A stretch of DNA of 64,000 bases, from NCBI RefSeq assembly GCF_011801145.1, contig NZ_CP046172.1, forward strand, positions 9,796,001 through 9,860,000. The letters run 5' to 3'. Source of the stretch: Nocardia arthritidis. GTDB lineage: Bacteria > Actinomycetota > Actinomycetes > Mycobacteriales > Mycobacteriaceae. The notes below the pieces were generated by a model, which worked only from the letters and a program-made list of their open reading frames with translations, searched no databases and was not told the origin of the DNA. Position numbers and translations under genes: made by a program. Below are positions 27,359-34,339 of this stretch, in pieces (position 1 is the stretch's first letter; the number at the start of each line of letters is the position of its first letter).

Positions 27359-28237
27359 ATGACCACGACCACCGCCGAACCCACTGTCGCGCAGTCGATT
27401 CCGTGGACCAAGCGACTCGGTTCGCTGCGCGTCTACGTCGGCGCGCTGATCATCCTGGTGTGGGGGCTCGGGCCGTTCTACTGGATGGCCGTCACCGCGT
27501 TCCGCGACGAGGCGTACACCTTCGACAACACGCCGTGGCCGACCCACCTCACCTGGGCCAACTTCAGCAATGCCTTCGACACCAGCCGCGGCAACAACTT
27601 CGGCAAGGCGCTGATCAACAGCCTGATCATCGGATCGATCACCACCGCCATCGCGCTGCTGGTCGGTGTCATGGCGGCATATGCGTTGGCGCGCATCGGA
27701 TTCCGCGGCAAGTACCTGGTGTCCGGATTGATCCTGAGCGCATCGATGTTCCCGGTGGTCGTGCTGGTGACCCCGCTGTTCCAGCTGTTCACCGACCTCG
27801 GCTGGATCGGCCAGTACCAGGCGATGATCATTCCGAACATCTCGTTCGTACTGCCGATGACCGTCTACGTACTGTCCTCGTTCTTCTCCGAACTGCCGTG
27901 GGAGCTCGAGGAGGCGGCGCGCATCGATGGCGCGAGCAAGCTGCAGGCCTTCCGGCTGGTGATGCTGCCGCTGGCCGCGCCCGCCGTATTCACAACGGCC
28001 ATCCTGGCTTTCATCGCCGCGGTGAACGAGTACCTGCTCTCGCGGCTGCTGTCCAACGACCGGACCGAACCGGTGACCGTCGCGATCGCCCGGTTCTCCG
28101 GCAATGATCCGCACGCCATCCCCTATGCGGCGATCATGGCGGCGGGCACCATGGTCACGGTGCCGCTGGTGATCATGGTGCTGCTGTTCCAGCGCCGCAT
28201 CATCTCCGGTTTGACCGCCGGTGGCGTGAAGAGCTGA
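27359..28237 (+). CDS. Sugar ABC transporter permease, SugB/MalG-like
   Basis: A 292-residue permease with six predicted transmembrane segments and the EAA loop EEAARIDGASKLQAFRLVML. It lies 1 nt after the SugA-like gene. In mycobacteria the order is lpqY-sugA-sugB-sugC, but here a strong terminator and a penicillin-binding protein follow instead of the ATPase. The ATPase is probably supplied in trans, possibly by the orphan at 17184. Confidence 0.92.
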   Translation: MTTTTAEPTVAQSIPWTKRLGSLRVYVGALIILVWGLGPFYWMAVTAFRDEAYTFDNTPWPTHLTWANFSNAFDTSRGNNFGKALINSLIIGSITTAIALLVGVMAAYALARIGFRGKYLVSGLILSASMFPVVVLVTPLFQLFTDLGWIGQYQAMIIPNISFVLPMTVYVLSSFFSELPWELEEAARIDGASKLQAFRLVMLPLAAPAVFTTAILAFIAAVNEYLLSRLLSNDRTEPVTVAIARFSGNDPHAIPYAAIMAAGTMVTVPLVIMVLLFQRRIISGLTAGGVKS

Positions 28238-28250
28238 TCAGCCCCCTACC

Positions 28251-28290
28251 GAACGCCGGAATCCGCTGTGCGCAGCGGATTCCGGCGTTC
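28251..28290 (+). terminator. Perfect 17-bp hairpin ending the sugar importer operon
   Basis: Arms GAACGCCGGAATCCGCT and its exact complement surround the loop GTGCGC. It starts 14 nt after the permease stop and confirms that no sugC-like gene belongs to this transcript. Confidence 0.8.
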
Positions 28291-28546
28291 GTCGTTCGTA
28301 CGGACCGGCACGGAAGCGACATTTCCGGCGAGTATGTGAAAACACAGTGACCGCCGCGCAGCGGTGTTAGCATCGCCGGTCGGCTCCGAGCGGTAAAGTC
28401 GAGCGCATCGTGCCCTGAATTGGCGTAAATGTTTCCGTCCAGGTGAGTTTTACCGACGCTCCGGAGGGAGATCAGGTCGTGAACGAGCTTGCGAGCGAAC
28501 CATCGACACGGCGTGCCGCGCGCCCGACTACCGGCGAGGTGGGGTC
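28291..28546 (+). promoter_or_regulatory. Leader region of the first PonA1-type gene
   Basis: A 256-nt stretch between the terminator and the penicillin-binding protein start. It must contain that gene's promoter; I see no clear sigma-A boxes. Near its 3' end is a strong Shine-Dalgarno (GGAGGGAGA, 28462-28470) that serves the short leader frame at 28479 rather than the penicillin-binding protein itself. Confidence 0.45.
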
Positions 28547-28550
28547 GTGA
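28479..28550 (+). CDS. Possible 23-residue leader peptide overlapping the PBP start
   Basis: GTG at 28479 follows a strong Shine-Dalgarno by 8 nt and opens a 23-codon frame whose TGA (28548-28550) overlaps the PBP start GTG at 28547 as GTGA. This geometry suits translational coupling, since the PBP start itself has only a weak GAGGTGGGG ahead of it. The peptide is Arg/Glu/Ala-rich with no recognisable function. It may instead be an untranslated sequence. Confidence 0.3.
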   Translation: MNELASEPSTRRAARPTTGEVGS

Positions 28551-30862
28551 GTTCGTTCCGCAAGCGGCGCGACCGCGGACAGCACGGCGCCAGGGGCACA
28601 CCGGACAACACCTTCGTCACCAGTTGGAACGCGCGGTCCACCTCCCGCGCCAGTCGGCGGCGGAACACCGGTTCGGCCAAGACTTCTCGCTACCCGACGG
28701 AATCGCGACCGGCCTGGCCCGGTCCGCAGCAGGCCCGCTGGAGCGGCACCCGGCCCGGCTCATCGCCGCGTTCCGGGGCGGCCCAGCCGCGCCGCAGTCG
28801 CGGCGAACGCATCCGCCGCCTGACGCTCGCCCTGTTCATCATCTTCGTCGCCTTGCCCGCACTGCTTTTCGTGCTGGTCTACTGGAGCGCCGAGATACCC
28901 GACCCGGCCTCGGTGCAGACCAATCAGATCGCCACCATCCTGGCCGCCGACGGCGCCACGGTGATCGCGAAAGTCGTTCCGCCGGAAGGTAACCGCACCC
29001 CGGTCCCGTTGAGCGACGTCCCGCAGCCGGTCCGCGACGCGGTCATTGCCGCCGAAGACCGCAATTTCTACGGCAATCCGGGCTATTCGGCCACCGGCTT
29101 CCTGCGCGCGGCCCGGGACAACCTGCTCGGCCGAGAGGACGCCGGCGGCGGTTCCACCATCACCCAGCAGTACGTCAAGAACGCCTTCCTCGGCTCCGAG
29201 CGCACGCTGACGCGCAAGATGCGCGAGCTGGTCATCGCCGCCAAGATGGCGCGGCAGTGGAGTAAGGACGACATACTCGCCGCCTACCTCAACACCATCT
29301 ACTACGGCCGCGGCGCGTACGGCATCGCCGCCGCCGCGAAATCCTACTTCGGCAAACCGGTCCCGCAGCTCACCGTCGGCGAAGGCGCGATGCTGGCCGC
29401 GCTCATCCGCACCCCGTCGATCCTGGATCCGGAGACCCACCTGCCCGATCTGCAGGCACGCTGGCGGTATGTGCTCGACGCCATGGTCGAGATGGGCAAA
29501 CTCTCGCCGGCGGATCGCGATGCCACCACCTTCCCGCAGGTCGTCCCGATCACCGAGGTGGCCGACGACAATGTCGCGCACGGCCCGGAGGGGTTGATCC
29601 GCACCAAGGTGGTTCGCGAACTGCGCGCCTCCGGCATCAGCGAACGCGAACTCGACACCGGCGCACTGCAGATCACCACCACCATCGACGCCAAGGCACA
29701 GCAGGCCGCGCTCGGCGCGGTGCACGACCGGCTCGACGGGCAGCCGCCCGAGTTGCGCGCCGCGGTGGTGTCGATCGACCCGCGCTCCGGCGCGGTGCGC
29801 GCCTACTTCGGCGGCTACGACGGAACGGGTTACGACTACGCGCAGGCCCCGCTGCAGACCGGGTCGGCGTTCAAGGTGTTCGCGGTGATCGCTGCGCTGC
29901 AGCAGAACATTCCGCTGTCCAGGGTGATCGACAGTTCGCCGGTCACCGATCGCGGCACCAAGATCACCAATGTCGACGGCGAATCCTGCGGCCGGTGCAC
30001 CATGGCCGAGGCGCTGAAGCGCTCGCTGAACACCAGCTTCTACCGGCTCACCATGTCGATGTTCGACGGGCCGAAGGCAATCGCCGACGCCGCGCATCAG
30101 GCGGGTATCCCGAAGCAGATCCCCGGTGTCGCCGGGGAGACGCTCACCGAGAACGGCGAGCACCCGCTCAATGGAATCGTCTTGGGTCAGTACCTCGTTC
30201 GGCCGATCGATATGGCATCGGCCTACGCGACCATCGCCGCCTCCGGCGTCTACCACGAACCGTACTTCGTGCAGCGGGTGGTCACCGGCGACGGCCGGGT
30301 GCTGCTCGATCGCGGCGAAGGCCAGATCGGCGAGCAACTGCCGCAGGGCCAGCAGCGCATCCCGAAACCGGTCGCGGAGAACACCATTCAGGCGATGATG
30401 CCGATCGCGGCCTACTCGAACGGACATCAATTGGCGGGCGGGCGGCCGTCGGCCGCCAAGACCGGCACCACCCAGCTCGGCGACTCGGACCGCAACAAGG
30501 ACGCCTGGATGGTCGGCTTCACGCCGTCGCTGTCCACCGCGGTCTGGATCGGCACCGAACACTCGCAACCGATCCGCACCGCCCGTGGCGGCGATATCTA
30601 TGGATCCGGCATGCCGAGCGATATTTGGAAGCAGACGATGGACGGCACGCTCGACGGCGCCCCCATCGAACAGTTCCCGGCGCCCGCACCGGTCGCCGGT
30701 CAGGCCGGGTTGCCGAAACAACCATCCGGCAGCGGCCCGTACGACATCCTCAACCCGCCGCCACCGCAGCAGCGAGAGCCGGTCGTCATAATTCCACCGA
30801 CTACGGCACCCCCGAAAGAGGTGGAAATCTTCCCCGGGCTCAGCATTCCGGTGCCGGGCTGA
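28547..30862 (+). CDS. Class A penicillin-binding protein, PonA1-type (first copy)
   Basis: A 771-residue bifunctional murein synthase. A basic cytoplasmic tail (1-90) precedes one transmembrane helix (about 92-113). The GT51 glycosyltransferase domain contains IAAEDRNFYGNPG (catalytic Glu170) and GGGSTITQQYVKNAF. The transpeptidase domain has SxxK in GSAFK, SLN and KTGTT. A Pro-rich tail closes it. It polymerises glycan strands and crosslinks peptides outside the membrane. It is a paralogue of the protein at 34340, with nearly the same domain layout but a shorter cytoplasmic tail. Confidence 0.93.
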   Translation: MSSFRKRRDRGQHGARGTPDNTFVTSWNARSTSRASRRRNTGSAKTSRYPTESRPAWPGPQQARWSGTRPGSSPRSGAAQPRRSRGERIRRLTLALFIIFVALPALLFVLVYWSAEIPDPASVQTNQIATILAADGATVIAKVVPPEGNRTPVPLSDVPQPVRDAVIAAEDRNFYGNPGYSATGFLRAARDNLLGREDAGGGSTITQQYVKNAFLGSERTLTRKMRELVIAAKMARQWSKDDILAAYLNTIYYGRGAYGIAAAAKSYFGKPVPQLTVGEGAMLAALIRTPSILDPETHLPDLQARWRYVLDAMVEMGKLSPADRDATTFPQVVPITEVADDNVAHGPEGLIRTKVVRELRASGISERELDTGALQITTTIDAKAQQAALGAVHDRLDGQPPELRAAVVSIDPRSGAVRAYFGGYDGTGYDYAQAPLQTGSAFKVFAVIAALQQNIPLSRVIDSSPVTDRGTKITNVDGESCGRCTMAEALKRSLNTSFYRLTMSMFDGPKAIADAAHQAGIPKQIPGVAGETLTENGEHPLNGIVLGQYLVRPIDMASAYATIAASGVYHEPYFVQRVVTGDGRVLLDRGEGQIGEQLPQGQQRIPKPVAENTIQAMMPIAAYSNGHQLAGGRPSAAKTGTTQLGDSDRNKDAWMVGFTPSLSTAVWIGTEHSQPIRTARGGDIYGSGMPSDIWKQTMDGTLDGAPIEQFPAPAPVAGQAGLPKQPSGSGPYDILNPPPPQQREPVVIIPPTTAPPKEVEIFPGLSIPVPG

Positions 30863-30901
30863 CCGTGATTCCGACCACCTCGACCACAGGGAACGGATGA
30901 C

Positions 30902-31081
30902 ATGGCAGCATCGTTTGCCAGAGTGCGCAAATCAGACCGGGCCGACGCCGCCGCGGCGACATCGATGCGGAAGGATAGACGCACGAGCGACGACAGCGGC
31001 GCGAACGACAGGCCAGGAGGCGGTACCTGCGTAGCCAGGAAAGGCCAGGGAGCGCCGCCGATGCAGACAGACGAGACATAG
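30902..31081 (+). CDS. Possible 59-residue small protein
   Basis: An ATG-initiated frame of 60 codons after AGGGAACGG, in the 230-nt gap between the PBP and the GyrI-like genes. The product is highly charged (Arg, Lys, Asp) with a Gly-Gly-Gly-Thr-Cys segment, without membrane segments or recognisable domains, so it looks disordered. It ends 11 nt before the GyrI-like start. With no homology visible, chance in GC-rich DNA is a real alternative. Confidence 0.25.
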   Translation: MAASFARVRKSDRADAAAATSMRKDRRTSDDSGANDRPGGGTCVARKGQGAPPMQTDET

Positions 31082-31092
31082 GGGCTACGCCG

Positions 31093-31551
31093 GTGGATTT
31101 CAATGTCGTTGACCAACCCGAGACGCTGGTTGCCGGGACCGTGCTCCGCAGCCCGGCGCTCGCGGTCGAGGGACCGCGGCGCGCGAAGGTGGAGGAGGCG
31201 TGGAAGCGCAATCTCGCGCGCAGCCTGCCCGGCCCGCCGACCACCGCATATGTCGATCACGCGCCGGAGATCAACTCGTATCTGACCCATATCGTCGGCT
31301 ACCGCTGCCGCAGCCTCGACGACCTGCTGCCTGGTGATGTGCTGGCCAGGGTGCCCGCGGGCCGGTTCGCCCGTTTCATCGCCAGCGGCGAGAATCTGGG
31401 CGACACCATCGTCAGCGTGTGGCGGGCGGTGTGGGACGCCGAGGCGGCGGGCCGTTTCGTGCGCGCGTACACCGGCGACTGGGAGCACTATCCCGAGGCG
31501 AAGACCGTCGAGGTCTTCGTGGCGTTGGCGGACGATCAGGTCGACGGGTAG
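31093..31551 (+). CDS. GyrI-like small-molecule-binding protein (first of tandem pair)
   Basis: A 152-residue stand-alone GyrI-like (AraC effector-binding-like) domain. It shows the opening VDQPETLVAGTVLRSPAL, the conserved centre IVGYRCRSLDDLLPGDVLARVPAGRFARF and the end KTVEVFVALAD. These small proteins bind or hydrolyse hydrophobic cyclic compounds, or sense drugs when fused to regulators. No DNA-binding part is present. The next gene is a paralogue 9 nt downstream, so they form an operon. The ligand is unknown. Confidence 0.8.
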   Translation: MDFNVVDQPETLVAGTVLRSPALAVEGPRRAKVEEAWKRNLARSLPGPPTTAYVDHAPEINSYLTHIVGYRCRSLDDLLPGDVLARVPAGRFARFIASGENLGDTIVSVWRAVWDAEAAGRFVRAYTGDWEHYPEAKTVEVFVALADDQVDG

Positions 31552-31560
31552 GAACGGACT

Positions 31561-31989
31561 GTGGTGGACTTCGAAATCGTCACATTGGACGAAAGCCTGA
31601 TCGCCGGACTCACCGTCCCGCTCGCGGGCCGTGAGGTGACCGCACGCGACCTGGACCTGGTGAACTTCACCTGGGATCGCTACCTGGCGCGGGAGAAGAC
31701 CGTGCCGAGGGTGGCCGCCTACATCGGCCAGAACGATCATGCGGTCGCGGTACTCGGCTATGAGGTGAAGGGGCTGGACGACCTGGACCCCGGCGATGTG
31801 CTGACCCGCATCCCCACCGGCCGCTACGCCAAATTCGTCGTCTCCGACAAACCGTACGATCTGCTGCGCACCGCATGGGCGCAGGTCGCCAAGGCGGAGA
31901 GCGCGGGCACCATCACCCGTTCGCACACCGCGGAGATCGAGCGTTACACCGGACCGACCTCGGTCGAGGTCTACGTCTCGCTGGACTGA
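31561..31989 (+). CDS. GyrI-like small-molecule-binding protein (second of tandem pair)
   Basis: A 142-residue paralogue of the preceding protein. It shares VLGYEVKGLDDLDPGDVLTRIPTGRYAKF in the centre (given in part) and TSVEVYVSLD at the end. The start is GTG 31561; a second GTG follows directly. Tandem duplication with divergence suggests either a heterodimer or different ligands. A convergent terminator separates it from ino1. Confidence 0.8.
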   Translation: MVDFEIVTLDESLIAGLTVPLAGREVTARDLDLVNFTWDRYLAREKTVPRVAAYIGQNDHAVAVLGYEVKGLDDLDPGDVLTRIPTGRYAKFVVSDKPYDLLRTAWAQVAKAESAGTITRSHTAEIERYTGPTSVEVYVSLD

Positions 31990-31998
31990 ATACGGATC

Positions 31999-32028
31999 GG
32001 CCCCGGAAAACCAGCGTTTTCCGGGGCC
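31999..32028. terminator. Bidirectional hairpin between GyrI-like pair and ino1
   Basis: GGCCCCGGAAAA and TTTTCCGGGGCC are perfect 12-bp arms around CCAGCG. The A and T runs inside the stem and the convergent gene ends fit a shared terminator. Confidence 0.75.
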
Positions 32029-32041
32029 TGTTCCGAAGAAA

Positions 32042-33133
32042 CTACTCGGCTCCCACGATGAACGCCTCGAGCTGGGCCCGGGCGATATCGTCGGCGAGCT
32101 GCTGCGGCGGGGACTTCATCAGGTAGGCCGAGGCCGGGAGGACGGGTCCGCCGATGCCGCGGTCCTTGGCGATCTTGGCCGCGCGCACCGCGTCGATGAT
32201 GATGCCCGCCGAGTTCGGCGAATCCCACACCTCGAGCTTGTATTCCAGGTTGAGCGGCACATCGCCGAAGGCGCGGCCCTCCAACCGGACATAGGCCCAC
32301 TTGCGGTCGTCGAGCCAGCCGACGTGATCGGACGGGCCGATGTGCACGTCGTTGGCGCCGAGCTCCTTCTTCAGGTTGCTGGTGACCGCCTGGGTCTTGG
32401 AGATCTTCTTGGACTCCAGCCGATCGCGCTCGAGCATGTTCTTGAAGTCCATATTGCCGCCGACGTTCAACTGCATGGTGCGGTCGAGCTGCACGCCGCG
32501 ATCCTCGAACAGCTTGGCCATGACGCGGTGGGTGATGGTGGCGCCGACCTGGCTCTTGATGTCGTCACCGACGATGGGAACGCCTGCCGCGCGGAACTTT
32601 TCGGCCCACACCGGATCGGAGGCGATGAACACCGGCAGCGCGTTGACGAAGGCGACGCCGGCGTCGATGGCGCACTGGGCGTAGAACTTGTCGGCCTCCT
32701 CGGAACCCACCGGCAGGTAGGACACCAGCACGTCGACCTTCGCGTCCTTCAGGACCTGCACCACGTCGACCGGCTCGGCCTCGGACAGCTCGATGGTTTC
32801 GGCGTAGTACTTGCCGATGCCGTCGAGGGTCGGGCCGCGCTGCACGACGACGTCGGCGGGCGGCACATCGGAGATCTTGATGGTGTTGTTCTCGCTGGCG
32901 AAGATGGCCTCGGCGAGATCGAAGCCGACCTTCTTGGCGTCGACGTCGAACGCGGCGACGAATTTCACGTCGCGCACATGGTAGGGGCCGAACTTCACGT
33001 GCATGAGGCCGGGCACGGTGGTCTTCTCGTCGGCGTCGCGGTAGTACTGCACACCCTGAACCAGGGATGAGGCGCAGTTACCGACACCGACGATGGCCAC
33101 CCGCACTTCGGTGGTGTTCTCGAGATCACTCAT
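32042..33133 (-). CDS. ino1: Myo-inositol-1-phosphate synthase
   Basis: A 363-residue NAD-dependent enzyme that turns glucose 6-phosphate into 1L-myo-inositol 1-phosphate. This is the first step toward phosphatidylinositol, mannosides, lipoarabinomannan and mycothiol in actinobacteria. The N-terminal Rossmann segment is [19 protein letters not shown]. Also visible are [32 protein letters not shown] and NVGGNMDF. Length and sequence fit M. tuberculosis Ino1. Its ATG overlaps the stop of the PadR gene (ATGA), so regulator and enzyme are cotranscribed and coupled. Confidence 0.97.
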   Translation of the reverse strand: MSDLENTTEVRVAIVGVGNCASSLVQGVQYYRDADEKTTVPGLMHVKFGPYHVRDVKFVAAFDVDAKKVGFDLAEAIFASENNTIKISDVPPADVVVQRGPTLDGIGKYYAETIELSEAEPVDVVQVLKDAKVDVLVSYLPVGSEEADKFYAQCAIDAGVAFVNALPVFIASDPVWAEKFRAAGVPIVGDDIKSQVGATITHRVMAKLFEDRGVQLDRTMQLNVGGNMDFKNMLERDRLESKKISKTQAVTSNLKKELGANDVHIGPSDHVGWLDDRKWAYVRLEGRAFGDVPLNLEYKLEVWDSPNSAGIIIDAVRAAKIAKDRGIGGPVLPASAYLMKSPPQQLADDIARAQLEAFIVGAE

Positions 33134-33684
33134 GGCCGATATTTCCCTCTTTCTGTGGTGCCGCCTTCGTCGATTGCTTGCTCTGCCGCAATCAACTCGT
33201 TGAGCCAGCGCACTTCGCGCTCGCTTGATTCCAGACCGAGCTGATGGAGCTGGCGGGTGTAGCGATCCAGCGAGCCGCTGGCTCGTTTGATGGCCTCCCG
33301 CAACCCTTCTCGGCGCTCCTCGACCTGCCGTCGCCTGCCCTCGAGAATCCGCATCCGCGCCTCGGCGGGGGTGCGGCTGAAGAAGGCCAGGTGAACGCCG
33401 AAGCCGTCATCGGTGTAGTTCTGCGGGCCGGTGTCGGCGAGCAGCTCCTTGAATCGCTCCTGTCCGGCCGGTGTCAGTTGGTAGACCCGCCTGGCCCGGC
33501 GGGTGATACCGGGGGTGTTCTCCTCGTCGATCAACCCGTCGGCCTGCATGCGGCGCAGCGTCGGGTAGAGCGAGCCGTAGGAGAAGGCCCGAAACGGTCC
33601 GAGCAGGCCGGTGAGCCGCTTGCGCAGCTCATAACCGTGCATGGGCGCTTCGAGGAGCAGCCCGAGGATTGCCAGCTCGAGCAC
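33130..33684 (-). CDS. PadR-family transcriptional regulator coupled to ino1
   Basis: A 184-residue protein with the PadR winged helix ([47 protein letters not shown]) and a C-terminal coiled dimerisation region rich in Arg and Glu. It starts with GTG and overlaps ino1 by 4 nt, an order also found at Rv0047c-Rv0046c. It probably represses its own operon and perhaps the divergent DUF5318 gene. The inducer is unknown. Confidence 0.92.
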   Translation of the reverse strand: MLELAILGLLLEAPMHGYELRKRLTGLLGPFRAFSYGSLYPTLRRMQADGLIDEENTPGITRRARRVYQLTPAGQERFKELLADTGPQNYTDDGFGVHLAFFSRTPAEARMRILEGRRRQVEERREGLREAIKRASGSLDRYTRQLHQLGLESSEREVRWLNELIAAEQAIDEGGTTERGKYRP

Positions 33685-33738
33685 CGGGCGTCACCCCCTG
33701 ACTATTGAACGGACCTAACGGTGGATGCGATTACCCAC

Positions 33739-33755
33739 TATATCGGAGCGATACA
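33739..33755. promoter_or_regulatory. Candidate PadR operator
   Basis: TATATCG-gag-CGATACA is an inverted repeat with one mismatch in the 7-bp arms. It lies 55 bp upstream of the PadR start and 63 bp upstream of the divergent DUF5318 start. Confidence 0.4.
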
Positions 33756-33817
33756 TCCAAGAACAGCCCGACAAAGACCCGGCGCGGTAGGCAGCAGGCC
33801 CCGCTACTCTGGTTCTC

Positions 33818-34237
33818 GTGCGAATTCAGCGGCAAGTGGTGGACTACGCGCTCCGGCGCAGATCACTGCTGGCTGACGTCTACGCGGGCCGTGTCGATGT
33901 CGCCGAGGTGTGTGATGCCAACCCGTACCTGTTGCGGGCGGCGAAGTTCCACGGCCGGGGGAGCGAGGTCACCTGCCCCATCTGCCGGAAGGAACAGCTC
34001 ACGCTCGTAAGCTGGGTCTACGGCGACGACCTCGGGCCGGTGGCCGGATCCGCTCGCACACCGGAGGAGCTGATGCGCCTCGCCGAGACTCGGGAAGAGT
34101 TCTCGGTCCATGTCGTCGAGGTATGCCGGACCTGCAGCTGGAATCATCTGGTGCAGTCCTATGTATTGGGATCCGCTCCGGCGCCGACGCGCAGGCGCGG
34201 CGGATCCCGCACGAACCGGCGCACCGCCGCCGAATGA
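33818..34237 (+). CDS. DUF5318 zinc-ribbon protein (Rv0049-like)
   Basis: A 139-residue protein conserved upstream of ponA1 in mycobacteria (Rv0049). It begins MRIQRQVVDYALRRRSLLADV. It carries two CxxC pairs, VTCPICRKEQL and EVCRTCSWNHL, that would form a zinc ribbon, and ends in a basic tail (RRRGGSRTNRR). No enzymatic domain is visible. Its constant place beside ponA1 hints at a link with cell-wall growth, but the function is unknown. Start is GTG 33818. Confidence 0.85.
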   Translation: MRIQRQVVDYALRRRSLLADVYAGRVDVAEVCDANPYLLRAAKFHGRGSEVTCPICRKEQLTLVSWVYGDDLGPVAGSARTPEELMRLAETREEFSVHVVEVCRTCSWNHLVQSYVLGSAPAPTRRRGGSRTNRRTAAE

Positions 34238-34339
34238 TGCGCCTGGTCATCCCACGGATGACATGCGGAGCCGTCATGTGTCCGCAGCGGTTCCGGCCGC
34301 ACCGCACGCAGACCGTTACGAGTTATGGAGACCTTGTCA

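Noticed and set aside
28760..30721. Long minus-strand open frame opposite the first PonA1-type gene
   Set aside because: Antisense to a gene with all class A PBP motifs; composition is typical of a complement frame in high-GC DNA.
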